Positions 43,193 to 58,100 of a stretch of 64,000 nucleotides of DNA are shown here, in pieces (positions within the stretch are counted from its first letter, which is position 1; every line of letters begins with the position of its first letter). The stretch lies in assembly GCA_033675545.1 (NCBI GenBank), contig JAWDGP010001105.1, positions 1,155,001 to 1,219,000 on the forward strand, in the 5' to 3' direction. The notes below the pieces were generated by a model. The model was given only the letters and a program-made list of their open reading frames with translations. It made no database searches and had not been told where the DNA came from. The translations under genes were made by a program, and so were the position numbers. The stretch is from Elysia crispata (lineage: Eukaryota; Mollusca; Gastropoda; Plakobranchidae).

Positions 43193-46100
43193 GGGCATGA
43201 TAAACCTTTTTTAACACATTATGTATATAATTCACCTATATTTCTGCTCCTTGAAATGCCAAATTATTGACTGTTTCCTGAAGCTATTATAACCACATGC
43301 CATAATTTGAAACCTTACTCTCTATCTATCCAGTTGTTTTCCAAATCTTCATTACTTTCAATCAAAATTAAAACGAGAATTTTAAAGGGAAAAGAAGTTG
43401 AATCATTTGCATGAGTTTAAGAACATATCTATAGTGCATGACTTTAGGTTCAGGAACTCAACATGGACAATGATGTGATAGGTCAATTATACCTACCTTT
43501 TTGGCCCACTTGGATCAACATTGACCTTGATAAATCCAAGTTCAGAGATAAGGTATTGTTGATACTCATCCATGAAGCATTGTCGCAGCTCCAGATGCCA
43601 GGCCTCTTCTGGTTCCTCGCCCTGGTCCTCTCCATTTGTTTCCCATGACTTGCTACCACGACCTTTACCAGCACCAGACAGAGGGTCTAATTGTCCGGAG
43701 CCTTTGCGGCCTCCTAAACCAGAGAGCTCCTCTTGGCGAGCCTTAGCACTGATGTTCGATGCCCCTGAGCTGTGTCTTGATCGCTGGTGAAGAACAGCAT
43801 GGCTTATTTTTTTTCTATCCACGTTTTTTTTTTTTGTAAGAGGTACTTTTGCATAACTTTGATTTTTCATACTCGTCATTTTTACTACTTCATTACAAAT
43901 GAAGTTTTCCTTTTACTCAACAAAAAAATTCTACTTTTAAATTAAAGCCTAAGCCAAAAATTGACGTCCAAGAAGATTTAAGCCATTGGGTACGGATCAT
44001 GTATTCTCACATGTATTTGTTGGTTATCTATAAAAGTTTTCATCCCCCCCAAAAATAATTTAAAAAATGCAAATGATAGTAATAAACAGTAAGAGAACAA
44101 GAAATAATGAAAATATCCCATCAGCATGCAGCGTAAATTAAATTATTTAAATGTGTAAATTTAATAGCCATTTGAGTAAGATAAACCAAAGGTGCTCGGC
44201 TTTTTATGGTGATATACTCTGCTAAAATAAAATCACATTGGAACATGAAGTGCGTTTTTACTTGATTTAAGCAAGTTAATTGAAGCTTAGTCTCATAAGT
44301 AAATAAATACAATAGGTGACTGACAAGATAGGTTTCAGGGTAGAAAGTTATGAGGGTTGTTAAATCAAGTGAAAAGAGACGATCAATGTTTGATAGTTGC
44401 TGACGAAAGTGTGCCGCCACATGTTGCACCATTGTAGACTAAAATTTATTTCAATTTTCCTTTTTAATTTAGCCACAACCAATATAAATGAAAATGTTTT
44501 TGCATCAGTATTGAAAAAAGATGTCACAAATCTTATTGTAAAAAACAAAACCAATGACTAACAAAACCCTTTTTTTTTTTTTTGCTCTCACTTAACATCA
44601 TAATGATTAATAATCATTTGCTCTTGCAAGTGATTCCAACAATTAAAATGATTCTGAGTAACATTTAGCATTTTTAAATTACTATTGAGGTCATTCAAAA
44701 CAACTTCTAACATTACAGCTAAAAATCAAGGTTGGTCACAGTCACATTACATCAAAACAATATCCTCTACGCTATATATGTTTTTGTTCTTTGCCTGTCA
44801 TGCAAACTATTCGGTCCACTAATACAAGTATTATGTTAGAAAAAGTTTCAACGTCAAACTATTTTAATGGACAACAGAGTACTGTCATAGTTCAACTCTC
44901 TGAATCTAATTCTAAAGTTTACAAAAGGCTTAAAAAACTATTTAAAAAAAAAGAGAGGGGGGGAGAGTATTACCAACAGGACATTTAAAGCATAACAATG
45001 ACCTTGAAAAAAAAATTCATATAAAACAGAAAAAAAAATTGACAAATATTTTTGCCTGCCAAGCTTAACAGAAAAATTTCAAGATGAAAATTTAAATGCT
45101 AAGAAGCTACTTCCCTCTTCTGATATAAACATTTTGAGAATAATTGCAAGTTGAAAAGATAACAAATTTTGTAAAGATTTATTTGTGCTTTTAACTTGTA
45201 AAATAAATAATAATAAAAAAAAATCATTTCCAAATGATTATGAGATGAATATTAAAAATGCAAAAAAAAAAAAGCACTGTGTCTGTGAACTTGATGACTT
45301 GAACCTCCATGCATTGGTCAAATTTTGAAATTGGGTGAATTGATATTTTTAAGTTTTTAAAATTTTATTGAACTAAAGAATTTAGCTTTCGTATAAAAAG
45401 ATTTCCAAAGAGCTTTCCTTAGAAAACATTTTTCAACTTATCACAAAAATTAATTCCTCTTCTAATACCTAAGAGAAAACGTTAAGATCAACTTTGATGA
45501 GGTGGCCATCAAGAAAATACAATTGGAACAAATTTGTGGCAATTTGTAAATCATTTTGAAAAGCATACATACATTAACTATTTTCTAATCTTTCATTATT
45601 TTTTTAGTCTCTCCACACATTTTCATGACGTTTTTTTTTCTAGATATCTATCTTTGAAATGGTGCATATATATTCTGTATATCAACTATTCTTTTTTCTT
45701 TTTAAGTATTTTTTTGATGGAAAATTTTAAGTGCAAATGTACAAGTATCCTGGACGGTTTTTGTTCTGAAATACAATTATGATTGAAATTTGATAAAATA
45801 CTGCAAAGACTATTACTATCTATTTGATACTTTAATTGATAGATGAAAAGTTAAATGCTGCCTCATACAATTTCTAGATGCAATTATTTACAAAACTAAA
45901 GACTGCAGAGATGACTGGATAATAGGGATAACGTTATTCATGAAGGTTAGACAGGAATACAGCATAGTTCAAGACAGGCATACTGGCCAAGAGAAGATAT
46001 AAAAGTCTGGCAACGCCCATTTCTCTTTATTAATAAGGTCATATGGCGGGGGAAGAGGGGGGTGGGGGGTGGGGGGGTTGATTTGGCATTGGTTGTGATG

Positions 46101-49100
46101 ATCTTTGGTTTTTTGTTTCCAGGACTGCTTAAATCTACATTGTTTAAAGCAAGCTATACAAAGCTCCAGTTTAGAGCACATTTTTTTTCCACATCTTTAG
46201 ATTCAGACACAAACAGTCAAAAAAGGAAAAGAGATTTCTAATTTCTAAACATTAATTGTAGTGACAATGGCGGTGACTATTCATGAATATTCTTGAATAC
46301 ATGACAAAATGGGCAATAACCGTCTAAGTTATGTGTGTCTTGTACAGATAAAGGTGTATATTATGTATTAATGTTAACAGTTAAGTTTGTTGGCATCTGG
46401 TTCTTCTATGCAGCCATGGTTATGGTCCAATAATTATATAGGATGAGGGGCCAATCCTTAGATTCATCTGTGCTTCTTTTCATATTTCATTAATGGGGTT
46501 CAAGTCATTATCAGCTTATTTTAATCATTCGATTTGCAGTAAGCATATCCATAATCCCTTAACATTCAAATGAAGCTGATAATTGTTTCAAAGAATATTT
46601 GTGAGATAAAAAAAGGAATCATAGGCGTTTATTACATTACAAAATGCATTTTTGAAAGTATTAAGTGCTGCAGTGTAGCAAAGGTTTATTCAAAACAAAT
46701 GATCTGACAAACCTAAGCCAGGTCTATATTTGTAAACACACTTCATGCCAATACACACTTACATTTGGACTGGGAACTGGCAAATAATTGGAAAACTGGA
46801 ATAATCAGGTTACATCATTGATTTAGAAAATAAAGTTTTGTTTAGTCAACCAATTGTACTTAAATATTCGGAAAATAAATATGATATGGGAATGTAGGAA
46901 TTGAACCAACAGGGCTGTGTAACTTTTATTATTCACTCATAAAGTGAAAAAACAACAATAAAACAGTAGCTTGCAAGTACTTGTGAATATATGTATTTTT
47001 ATATGTCATGAGATATTATTGGGAAAGCTAGAAAAAAAAGTCATATTTTCTTTTTTCATCAGATTTCCATTGTTGAGACTGCATTTATTCAACATTTTCC
47101 AGACAAATTAAAAGTGAGCACGAAATAATGACACTGTAAAGACAAGAACAAAATGTAATATACATTTCGTTAAAGCTTGATCTGAAGAGCATAATTTTCA
47201 AAGTTTTAAGATTGAGTATGTGGTTCCAGGAAACACTCATAACAATATGCAGAGACAACCTATAAACACTCTTTTGTTTAAAATCCAATGAGCTTTTGTG
47301 GAAAAAGTATACACTAATTTACAGTTGACATGAAAAATCCTCATATAAAAGTAGAATGGCAGATATGAGAGCATTATGATGGGAGACAATGATTCAGCCT
47401 AAGGCAAACTACCTTCTCTAAAATACTTTTAAATATGTATGGTGTGGATGTAAACAGAAAATGATACTTTCTTCAACTATACTATCAATTTTTTTTTTCT
47501 ATATTACCACCTTAATAGCTTTGATTTTCATGATTAAGGTTAGTAAAAACAATTGGTTGGATTGAATATCTTCATAGGAGACAGGAAGATGTCAAAATGG
47601 TTAACTTCTTTTGACAATTTCACTAGTTCCAAATGAAGCTAATTACATATTTAAAAAAAAAAAACAACAACAACAATGATTATCTAGATGAAGTCTAGGC
47701 AAAGCCTTGTCCCCCTTTAACAAAATATTAATGATCCAACAACAAAGTTGTCTGCATCAGACTTTTTCATCTGGCTCATCAAATATAAGAGTCACATGGC
47801 TTTGAGCCAAAAATGTGAAAGAATTCATAGACTCTTCTTATAACTTCAATTTTATCACAGAGTTGATGTTATATCTTTTAATTATGCATGACATTTGTAG
47901 GCTCCCTTCAGACACAGACTGTCAAAACCAATCTTATCGGGAGACAAAATTTATTTTTATTAAATAACAAAGTTCACGAGGCTTTGATCATACAACCAAA
48001 CTGGGCAGCAATAACACTAAGAATCTCACCATTTTTTGAGTCCTGTCAGGCGTTGCTGGAGTGGTGACATTGGACGCTGATGGTCCAGCACCTCCCCCAC
48101 TTGCCAGATTTCCATGCCCTGCAACATGGTTGGAGGAAAGCAAAGGATTGCTGTTTTTGAAATCTGCTGGGGGGCGCTCACCACCTGCTGTCTTGTTTAT
48201 GCGGCCAGTTGTCTTCTGAACTACAGCCTGGCGCCATGAGGCCGAGAAGATCAGCGGAGTCGCACAATAGTGGAAGAGACGACCCGCTCTTTTCAGCTGG
48301 ACAAGATAGTCTTCCTAGAATAATAATAAAAAAAAATGGATATGCTAAAATTGATCTATTAGGTATGGCATTTAAATAGAAGCTAGGTATCTAATCATGA
48401 ACTTAAAGCAACAAATTGTGCACTTGCAAAAACAGCCTTTAATCACACACAACTTAAACCATAACGTTGAGTTTCAATTTAAAGACACTAATTGACAAAA
48501 CCAAAGAACATTTAGTTGACCTCAAAGTTTTCACGAAGTTGCCAAATTAAAATACTTTTTGAAGTACAGCTGCGATCTTTTTTTTTGTAAATATTGAAAT
48601 GTTTCTTCAAATTCAAGGGTAGCACTTTGTTTACACATCAGATTTAAATCTTTAAACTTATGGGTATTTAAAAATTTCACTTTCCTTAGCTTCCAAAGAA
48701 AAACAATTGAATGATATTCATAGATTTTAGAATAGAGATCTGTACATCTTGCTCTTTTAAAATACTAAGATAGTGAGGAATTCACATCCGAATGGTGCCT
48801 TCTCAAGTTCAAAACTTGGGTAATAAATTTATAAGGAATAGCAGAATTTTGCTGCACAATGGCAAAAATTTGATACTATTAATTTTACCAAAATTCTCAT
48901 TGTTTTTAAAAAGAACAAATTCATGCCTGTTTGAACAAAATCATTTGACTTACCAAGATGGGCTGATTTGCATCACTTTTCCAGTTTGTTCTGAACCAAC
49001 CAATATAGAGGTGGTACAATTTGTTACGTTCCTCCTCTAGATTAAAAAAAAAGTTAATGAAAACAGTTGATTTTTTTTTTCACATTGTGATAAAGTTTCT

Positions 49101-52100
49101 GACACTGGATCAACAACAGTAAAGTGAGACGAAATTTGGTTCCTTAAGTTTGTTGTAATAAACTTACCATGTTTGATGAATCAACAATAAAGAGAATAAA
49201 TAATTACTGAAAGTAATGCATGTAATCTGAAGAAAAAATCTGTTCACAGATATTTGGGCCTGATAGAATTCAATGAATGCTGTCATAGTTTCAACAGTTT
49301 TCAATTTACATTCCTTTTTTTTTTTCGGCTGTAAGTTCCTTAGATAAGTCAATAAATTTCAAGCTGACTCCTACAAAACACATTTAAAGCAAAAGAATGT
49401 TCAACTGCATTGAAAAGAGCTTGTAATGCCCATGCATAATTTGTATTTTTCATTTTCATAAATTATGAGGCTATAATAAAATAACCTATATATTTTATAT
49501 TAAATCATTATTGGCTTGAAGCAAATTTGCAAGATAATATTAAGTAAGAAAAAATTACTTTAAAACCATTAAGATGTGAAAAGGCAGGAAAGTTAAAAGG
49601 GCACCCCTTTTACTTCAGGTAAGTTCAAATCTACAGTGTGTAAGCAAACTTGAGTTATATTTTTCATCAAAAACATAGAAAAGGGCTTGTAAGCAAAAAA
49701 GATCAGAGGAGATAGATGAATTTGAAAACAAATAATAATTTTCGCTTAGGAAAATATACATGGACTTAAGTGAAGCTTTGAAAACTTAATGACAAGGATA
49801 GAGCTTTATTACAAGCAAATTAAAATTCAAAATGTTTTTACTTCTATTTAATTCCATCACTATGTAATTTAAGAGTAATAACAGATAAATAATCAAGTTT
49901 CAGTGGCATCTGACTAGATCATCATTTTAAAGTCCCTATTACTCTACAGCCATGAAGACAAAAAGCAGCAAACAAAAATTTAAAAAAAACAAACCAGAAA
50001 GCATCTACTGCTAAACGGATATTGTGAAGTCTTCAGATTAAAAGGCAGTACATTTGATGAATTAGAGGGCATCTAACTGAATTGAATTTTGATTGGAAGA
50101 AGCAGATCTCAAAGTATTTAAAGAAAAATGATTAAACATCATCTATTGAAAATGAAGTAAAGCTGAGCATGGAAGTATAAAGCGGCATTTTTCCCATAAG
50201 ACATCAAAAAATTATTCTCCTATGCAAAGAAAAAATACCAAGTGAAACATAACATCAGTCATCATTGCTAATAATAACATCAAGATTTAAATCTTTAACT
50301 ACAAATTAGGTTAATTTAAACACGCTTCCAGCAAAGAAAACAAAAGCATGCAACGAATAAATCACTTAGGTTGCATTCACATTCAAGCAAATATCTTTCT
50401 CTGCCTTACCTTGAGATATTAACCTTTTCACCTCATTAAGGTGCATGCCCTGCTGAAAGGCTGGGTCCATTATCTTTGTCACTGGTATTTTCTCATCAGT
50501 TGCATCTTTACGAGTTTGCTGATGATGCTGTTGTGCTAATGATGACTGCTGCTGTTTGTCTAGACAATGGTTATACAACATGAAACTTGACACAAGTTTA
50601 TAAACAAAAAGAACACATGCGTGCAACTAGCTGCCAATACAACTACAGAGTGGAAATTGAGTCAATGGTGAAAGTTAGTATAAAGTTGAAACATAAATAA
50701 GACAATCTGTGACATGAACCAAAAATTATTTTTGAAATGCCTATTGAATTTGTCTTGAAAAAAATGTTAACATTTGCTAATGGAAAGAATTATTATAGTC
50801 TGGTGGGTGTGGATTTCGTCTTTTCTTAATTGTCATCATGATACTGCAATAAGATGCCAGTAAATAATGATTATATTCAAAGGCTACCGCTTGATTTACA
50901 GGGTTTTGTTCACAGAGACTTGAGTACAACAACAAACTTTGATAACTCTGTAAGAAAGAGAGATGACTGAGCATGCAAACTAATGAGGCAAAGAATGAGA
51001 CAAGATACATATATTTTACATATCTTTCTCAGTTAAAAATTTTTAAATTCTTTTTAAAATAGTTAATTCAGAAATTCTTTCTCTGCCTTCATATTTCCTG
51101 ATTTTAAAAAGATTCTATTTAAGTGCATCTGAAAGAAGTAGTTTTATATGATTTTTTAAAATGTTTTTTACAGGTCAGTATAAACGAATCTAGCGGCTAG
51201 GAAACATAATAGAATGTTTTGACATCAGATTGAAGGTTTATATATGAAAATTTCCTTCGAGCAATACAAAAATTAAGTGTAAAAGAGGATCATAATAATT
51301 TTCAAAAATTGGACATATTGTCAATATAGGCTAATTGGCAGATTGTTTTTCTCTTTCTTCTCTTGGCTTCATGAGATTCAGAAATAGCAATTCAGATTAA
51401 ACACATCATTAATTTTTAAACTGCCCTCTATATTAATATCTTTTTTTAACAGTGTGCAAGTTATTGATAGTAACAATGTACTTTCTTTCTCTTGTTAATA
51501 ATGGTTTAAGAGTGCTCAATGAATATCGCAGTACTTGAACAGAAAAAAACAGGAGGAAATGAAACACAGCTAATTCTGTTAGTAGAAAAGGTGAAGGAAA
51601 AGAGACGATACAAGACATTAGTATTTGAAATTTGCATGGTTTCTTGAACAGGTGTTAAACTAACCTTGTTTAGAGAGCAAGCGTAAATCCTGTGTCTGGT
51701 GTCCATGGCGACTGACAGGATCATGACAGATGTTGCACATTAACCGGTCTAGAGGTTTGGCTTGTGGAAGGTTCTTATATGTCTGATCAAATGGAACAAT
51801 TCTTTTCATAGGATACTGATAATTGCGCTCCCTCTCCCTGTAAAAAAATAAAGGAAAAATAAATTGGCTTGCTTTCTTTCTTTTATTAGCTACCTTTATG
51901 GGTTCAGTCTATCATAAGCAAAGTCTCAGGACTAGATGTCTGAAAACACTGCCATCTCTGTCAAGATATGTTACAATGAGGACACTTCAAATGAACCAAG
52001 CTATGAATGTATAAAATCAAAATCTTAAAAAAGAAAGCACAGAAAATGTAATTTATTTAAGGTTATATTTCAAATTCCTGATTCTTTTAAACTGATCAAA

Positions 52101-55100
52101 GACCTTACAAAATAATTTTTAATTGATTGCCACAAAAAAAATCTTTTAACCTTTAAAAAACAATGTCAAAATTTGGAAATCTGTTTTGAAAATCATATGA
52201 GGTGGCTACATAAGATAAATTAAGGTTTAAAGTTGTAAAATCCAATAGTGGACACAGCTGAAGGTTTCATTGAAGTAAGAATACACCCTTAATAGGGAAT
52301 AATTTCATTTATCTATGCCTCAAACCTAAAAAATTATGGTAGATTACCAGGAATTTTTTATGCGAAATGTAAAATAGAAAAGCCAGAAAAAAAAATCATT
52401 ACAAAGGGCCAAGTACATTAGAACCTTACTTGACTGAAAGGCTGCTACTGCGCCTCTGATAGTCTCGTGGTGGGGTGTGGTACTTGATGAGGTAGTCAAC
52501 TTCAGAACTTGATTGCGTGAATGGATTCTGGGTCTGAATTCATAGATAAATAACTTCTTTAAATCAGCCAGTCTGCTAGCAATCTTACAAACTGTATTAA
52601 AAAATATGGCTTTTATATAAGGGATTTAGAATTTATGACAGAGGGTTAAAATTAAAAGCTCCTTTGATCTCAGCAACATAGTTGATCTGAAACCAAAGCT
52701 GATCTGATAAACATCTGAAACAATATTCCAGCAATGCAATTTAATTTGAAAAGTAAATGATATATTTCATGTAAATTCCAGCAATGCAGCAGAGAAGGAA
52801 AAATACTTATATAAGATTTTATTTGGCTGTATGCAATTCAATTTTGGACTCACCTTCTGTAAATCCATTCATGTAAAAAGCAAGTTGTCTACTAACAAAA
52901 ACTTTATTGGTATGAAAGGACAATTCTAAAAGCTGCTGCTATGAAATTCTCATGTGTGAATAAAGAAAGGCAATGTTTAGTGGCAATAGTCTATTTTTTT
53001 TTTTTAAATTAAAGCACCTTGAGCACATCAATGGTGTCAGTACTATTAAGAAAAAAATCATTGTGCATTTCATTGGCAACAAATATTGATATTATTAGTA
53101 CCAGTGGCTTTGAGCATGGCAATTGGCTTAGCTGCAGCATAAATAAAAGAAGTCAAAGGGGTTTTCTTATAAGAAATTCAGTATAGTCTTAAAACAATAT
53201 TTCCACTCACTGGCGTGAATTGCAGATCTGAAAATGTAAAATGATGATACAGCCCCATTTTCTGTGCAATGATGCTGTCAAGAACATGTGAGCGAGCATT
53301 ATGCCACTGGACCAGACGGGTGGCTGTTTTCTCAACACTGATCACAAGATCACTTGACCAGTTGTACATCATAAGCGTCATCTGAAAAAAAAAAAAAAAC
53401 TATTTGTATCTTTGCAGTGTCTTTTAAATGATATCAATAGAAAAAAATGCAACAATTAAAAAGAGAGAATCAGTAAACAATGAAACAATCCAGTTTACAA
53501 CCTCAACAAGTATTTCAGTTACAAGACTTTTAGATCTGTTCCTGGTTCTTCAGATTCATGGGTAATAAACAAGTACAGTAGTCTCCGGATAAACGCACGG
53601 TCCTCGGGAGGCTTCAACAGCGTGCGTTTAGGAGATGCGTGTACGTGTCTTTATAAAAAGTAATGAAAAAATTTTGGTTACTTCCCTTATAGCACTGCAT
53701 AATGCAGGGTTATTTCCCTTGATTATACACACATTTGGTGTGAAAGGGAGGTTATTAAACCTTTGAGTTCAGCGACGTTTTGGGTTCTTTTATTTTTGTT
53801 TTATTTTTTTTTTTTATTCTTTGTTTTTATTAAAGAACATTGAAATAACGAAATTCGTAAGAAGGAACAACATTGACAAGTGAAGTTTCATGAACAAAAT
53901 GTCTAGAATCTTAAGCTGTGTTCCCAAAGTTAATGTCTTGTGAGTAGACATAAGTTATCGTATCAGTATGTCGATGAAAAAAGAGAGTGAAGACTGCACA
54001 ACGCTACTGACGGATGAAATTGCAATGAGTGAATGACCAATCTTGACTATGACTAGACTTGTTTTACACAGATGATGCCAGTGACAGTGATACACCACGT
54101 GCAAACTTCAGACAACCGTGCAACGCAAAAAGTGAGGGAGGAGGGGAGAGGATACTAGCCGTAATGGATAGATCTGACCAGGCAGACACAAAGCAGCGAA
54201 AATTGCATCACCTTGCCTGTGCTCCACTCCAACCCTCCCCTCCCTACCCTTCCAAGCTTGCGGCCGATCCCGTGGCCCAGGTAGAGGGCATTGTGTGTTT
54301 AGATCCATACGACGATACTGGTGAACAGCCTTTGTCCTCCACCCCTTCCCTTTCGTGTACCGGTATGATGTGTGTAAGCATGGTAGCAGGGTTTTCAGGC
54401 TGCCATGTGCCGTAATAGCGTGGATATTTCGTCCACTTTACTACCGGGTACAGTAAGCAATGCCGATTTAATAATTTCAAAGCGTGCGTTTAGGCGATGT
54501 AGCGTGCGTTTAAAGTATACCGATTACATAGTAAAAAATCGGTCAGACCTCTTCAGCGTGTATTTAACCGAAGCGTGCTTTTAACTGGCGTGCTTTTATC
54601 CGGAGACTATTGTATTATCTTAGAGTCAAAGCCTCCTTCCACTGCTTTGGATACTAAAAAAATTTCCAATCGTTAACCCAGTGCTCTTCCAACAAGTACT
54701 GTGAATAAAAAATACTACAACTCTATTGATAAAATATCTCAGCCCTTTTTTGGCTCATGAAAGTGAATGTTAAGTACAAAAACGAAAGATTCAGCTTACT
54801 TTGGACTAAAGTCATCAAGTAGAGTATCACAGACAGATGGCCACAGAGGAAAAGTGGCTTTTAGATTTTATTTTGTTTTAAATCTTTTTTTTCACCTGTT
54901 TATCAGTGCAGAGAATTAGGAGAAACTTTTGTCGAGGAATAAATATTTTCTCAGATGTTCCATGCTTTTTTGCCTCTTGAACTTTTCCCTCCATTTCAGG
55001 AACTTGAGGCATATGCTTTTGGCTGCCTCTACAAGCTGATGATAAAAAAAACAACAAAAAAAAAACTGTACTATTGCTCACTTACATAATACCAATATTT

Positions 55101-58100
55101 AGCTTTTATTCGATAATTTATCACCAAAGAAAAGATTTCTAGAGACATTTGATAAGAGCTGAAACCAGTTTGATCTGTGACAAAATCTTTGATAAAGAAT
55201 ATTGAATAAACCTTGCAAATCTCATAGAGATATTAATCATCAAGCACTTGGTTTAATGTCATTTACTTTAGATTTTTCCTTATTCAAAATGAAATTTAAG
55301 GGGTCCATTTTTCAAATTCTCAAAAAGCTCATATTTTCACTTCTGTCATTGTCCATTGCAGTAAAAGTCAGGGAAAAGGAAAGAGATTAACCTGAATGAA
55401 AATTATTCACAAACCAATGTAATGCTATTGCATATACAATAATATTGCATTCATATAGAGACTGTGAATGTTGTGCGCACGGACAGTTTTCTTAAGGTGC
55501 ACTGTGGACATTGATAAGCAAGTTAAATAAATCCAAAGTAAAATCAACATATCGAATAACTCTTTTGAGGCTCTTTTACTTTATTCTTAAGCCAATCACT
55601 GTGTCCTTTTTAAAAATCCTGCTTTTTTAACATTCATGAGTTAGGCATATTATCAAGAAATATGGATATAAAAAAGTGCATTCTTTTGTATATTTAATCA
55701 AATATTCTTTACAGATAAGACCACATGATTTTAATGGCAGATTAAGTCATTGTATTTTCTCTTGAAAGGAATAAACTTGTATAGAAAATGGTGTAAAAAC
55801 TTACCACTAAAAATTGTTTGAAGAACTTACAACTACAAATTTGATAATGATATCTAACACAAAGTGCTCTTTGCATATATGGAACATACTCTAAATACTG
55901 AACTTGCTTTGTAAAGATACAGGGTGCGGACACTCTAATAAAGGTTTAAATCTCTTCCTACTGATGTACCTCTGAGGACTGACGATGGGAAGCATGGTGT
56001 TGCCTCTTGGTGTTCCTGAACTGTACATTGCCACTGGTACATGTTGCGGCCAATACCTAAAAGCCCTATTTTTCCCCCACCAGCTGTAAGACCTGCCAAA
56101 CGTCTGCTCAAATGAACATCCTGGTGGAAAATAATGCAATGACTCATAATTTTTTATACTAATAGCTTAGCAATGTAAAAAAAAAAAAGGAGTAAAAAAA
56201 GATTTTTTTAAGAAAAGAAGCTCTGAATAGCTCTTTTGGTTTGTTTGTAACTTATTTCTGTAAAGTTCGTTTGTTGGGAACTGCTGAAAATGCACAATTC
56301 CGTACCTTTTCTGCTTTGGTTATTCAAATGCTTAGCAGATATGTATATCATATGAATCAATATTACTTAAGTTTATAAACTTTATAATAGAGATACAAGC
56401 AAACAAGTCAATTTTGACTAGTACTTTATGCAATCAGTCTTAATGAGCTGATTATAAAGCTTCAAAGCAACATGTTACTTCAAAAAACATATTGTCTTGG
56501 AAAGTTCTGAAAAACTTTTATCCTGAGAGGCAATGTGTCTTTTAGCTTTGTGTTTCCAATAATGAACTAAAATTAAGTAATGTGTTGTGAAGTGATGAGA
56601 CTTCCTCCTTGAACTTACTGCAATAGAAGACTTGCAGGGTATGAAGGGCACACCTTGCGGTAGCTGGCCTGGTACCATTGATGGTATCATTTTGAAAGTT
56701 TTAAGAGTCACTTCACTGCATATGCTGGTGATGGAAGACTGAAGCTCTTTCATGACAAAATCTATGGAAAACTTGGACTGAAAATTAAGGGTTGTCTTCA
56801 CCACTGATGGGACACCTGGATGAGAAGAGAAAAATTGAAGGGAAATAGCTTGATATGATTAAAAAATAATAGCAATGAAAAAGCTGAAATAAAAAGCCTC
56901 AGAACTAAAAACATCACTACATTTTGGTAGAGATTATTAAATTATATAATTAATAAGGTAATGAGCAGAGTGTTTAAACTACTCAAGAGTTTTTTTTCAA
57001 AGAGCAAATTGTATTATAAAAATTGCCACCCCTTATATATGATTCTCAGAAAGACTTTGAGTATACTAAACATATTAAGCGACTATGACCTTGAAATGAG
57101 ATATTTTCAGATATCAACTTTAAAGAATAAAATATATAATGTGCAACCTTCTCACCAGTCTTATGGCAATATGACATCCATGGCTCCATGAGAGAACTCA
57201 GGTCTGGGTGCAATGAACCCTTGTCCCCTGCCTCATACATTGCAATGATGCTCTGGAGGGATCTTGCGTCAGGGGATGGGGTGGAATGCGTCTCACCAGG
57301 CCTGCTCTGGCGGCTCAGTCTGTTGCCCGTACCTGAGCCTGTGCCTGTACTGTGGGCACTCATGGGAGTCCGTGGTAGTGAGAGAGCATCAGATTGATGA
57401 CCAGGAGCTGTGTTAAAATCCAGGAACTGAAATTGGAGATCCTGTATGTTAGTCTTGGGATTCCTTTTCACACTTAGCAATAGTAGTTAATCAAGGAAAA
57501 ATTAAACATGAATATATTCACTTATGCTTACATAGGTAATCGAATCTTCTATGAATGTAGTTACCAAGGAATAAATTGATTAATGCATAATTTAGTTTTA
57601 TATGAAAACATTGGTCAGACAATCACACCAGCACAATATTGTTTCGATGACAAAATTGTTAAATGCAGGCACTTAAAAATACATTGTTCACTTATGTAAT
57701 GGTCGTTATTTGTCACCACGAAGTAGTTTGTGGAGTGAGCAGTCAACAATAAACATAATACTCAAATAGTTACTTTGTGCATAAGGATTAAGGAATTGCC
57801 TAAAAATGTAGCCAATTCCCAAGAAGGCATTGATCACAGATAAACATAAGAGCATAATTGTTGAAGAATCACCTATTTAGTAATTATTGGGCGCTAGATC
57901 AATGAATGACCTATAGAGTGAGAAGACATCAAAGGATAAATTGGTCAAAGAGAAACTAATAACTGCAAGGGTCAAGGAATTACCCTTGCCATCTCAAATG
58001 ATCACAATGAATCACATTTGAAAGAAGTCACCAAAGAAAACCTCACTCTAGGTTGTGATCTAGACATTTAGTGATCACCATGTTTGCATAAATATCATCT

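Noticed and set aside
45918..45945. TAGGGATAAC, the first part of an I-SceI homing site
   Set aside because: The rest of the 18-bp site does not match and no homing endonuclease is near. Taken as chance around the palindrome ATAACGTTAT.
54059..54415. 118-codon open frame inside the pogo-like element
   Set aside because: No helix-turn-helix, CENP-B or DDE feature could be seen, so it was not called as a transposase.
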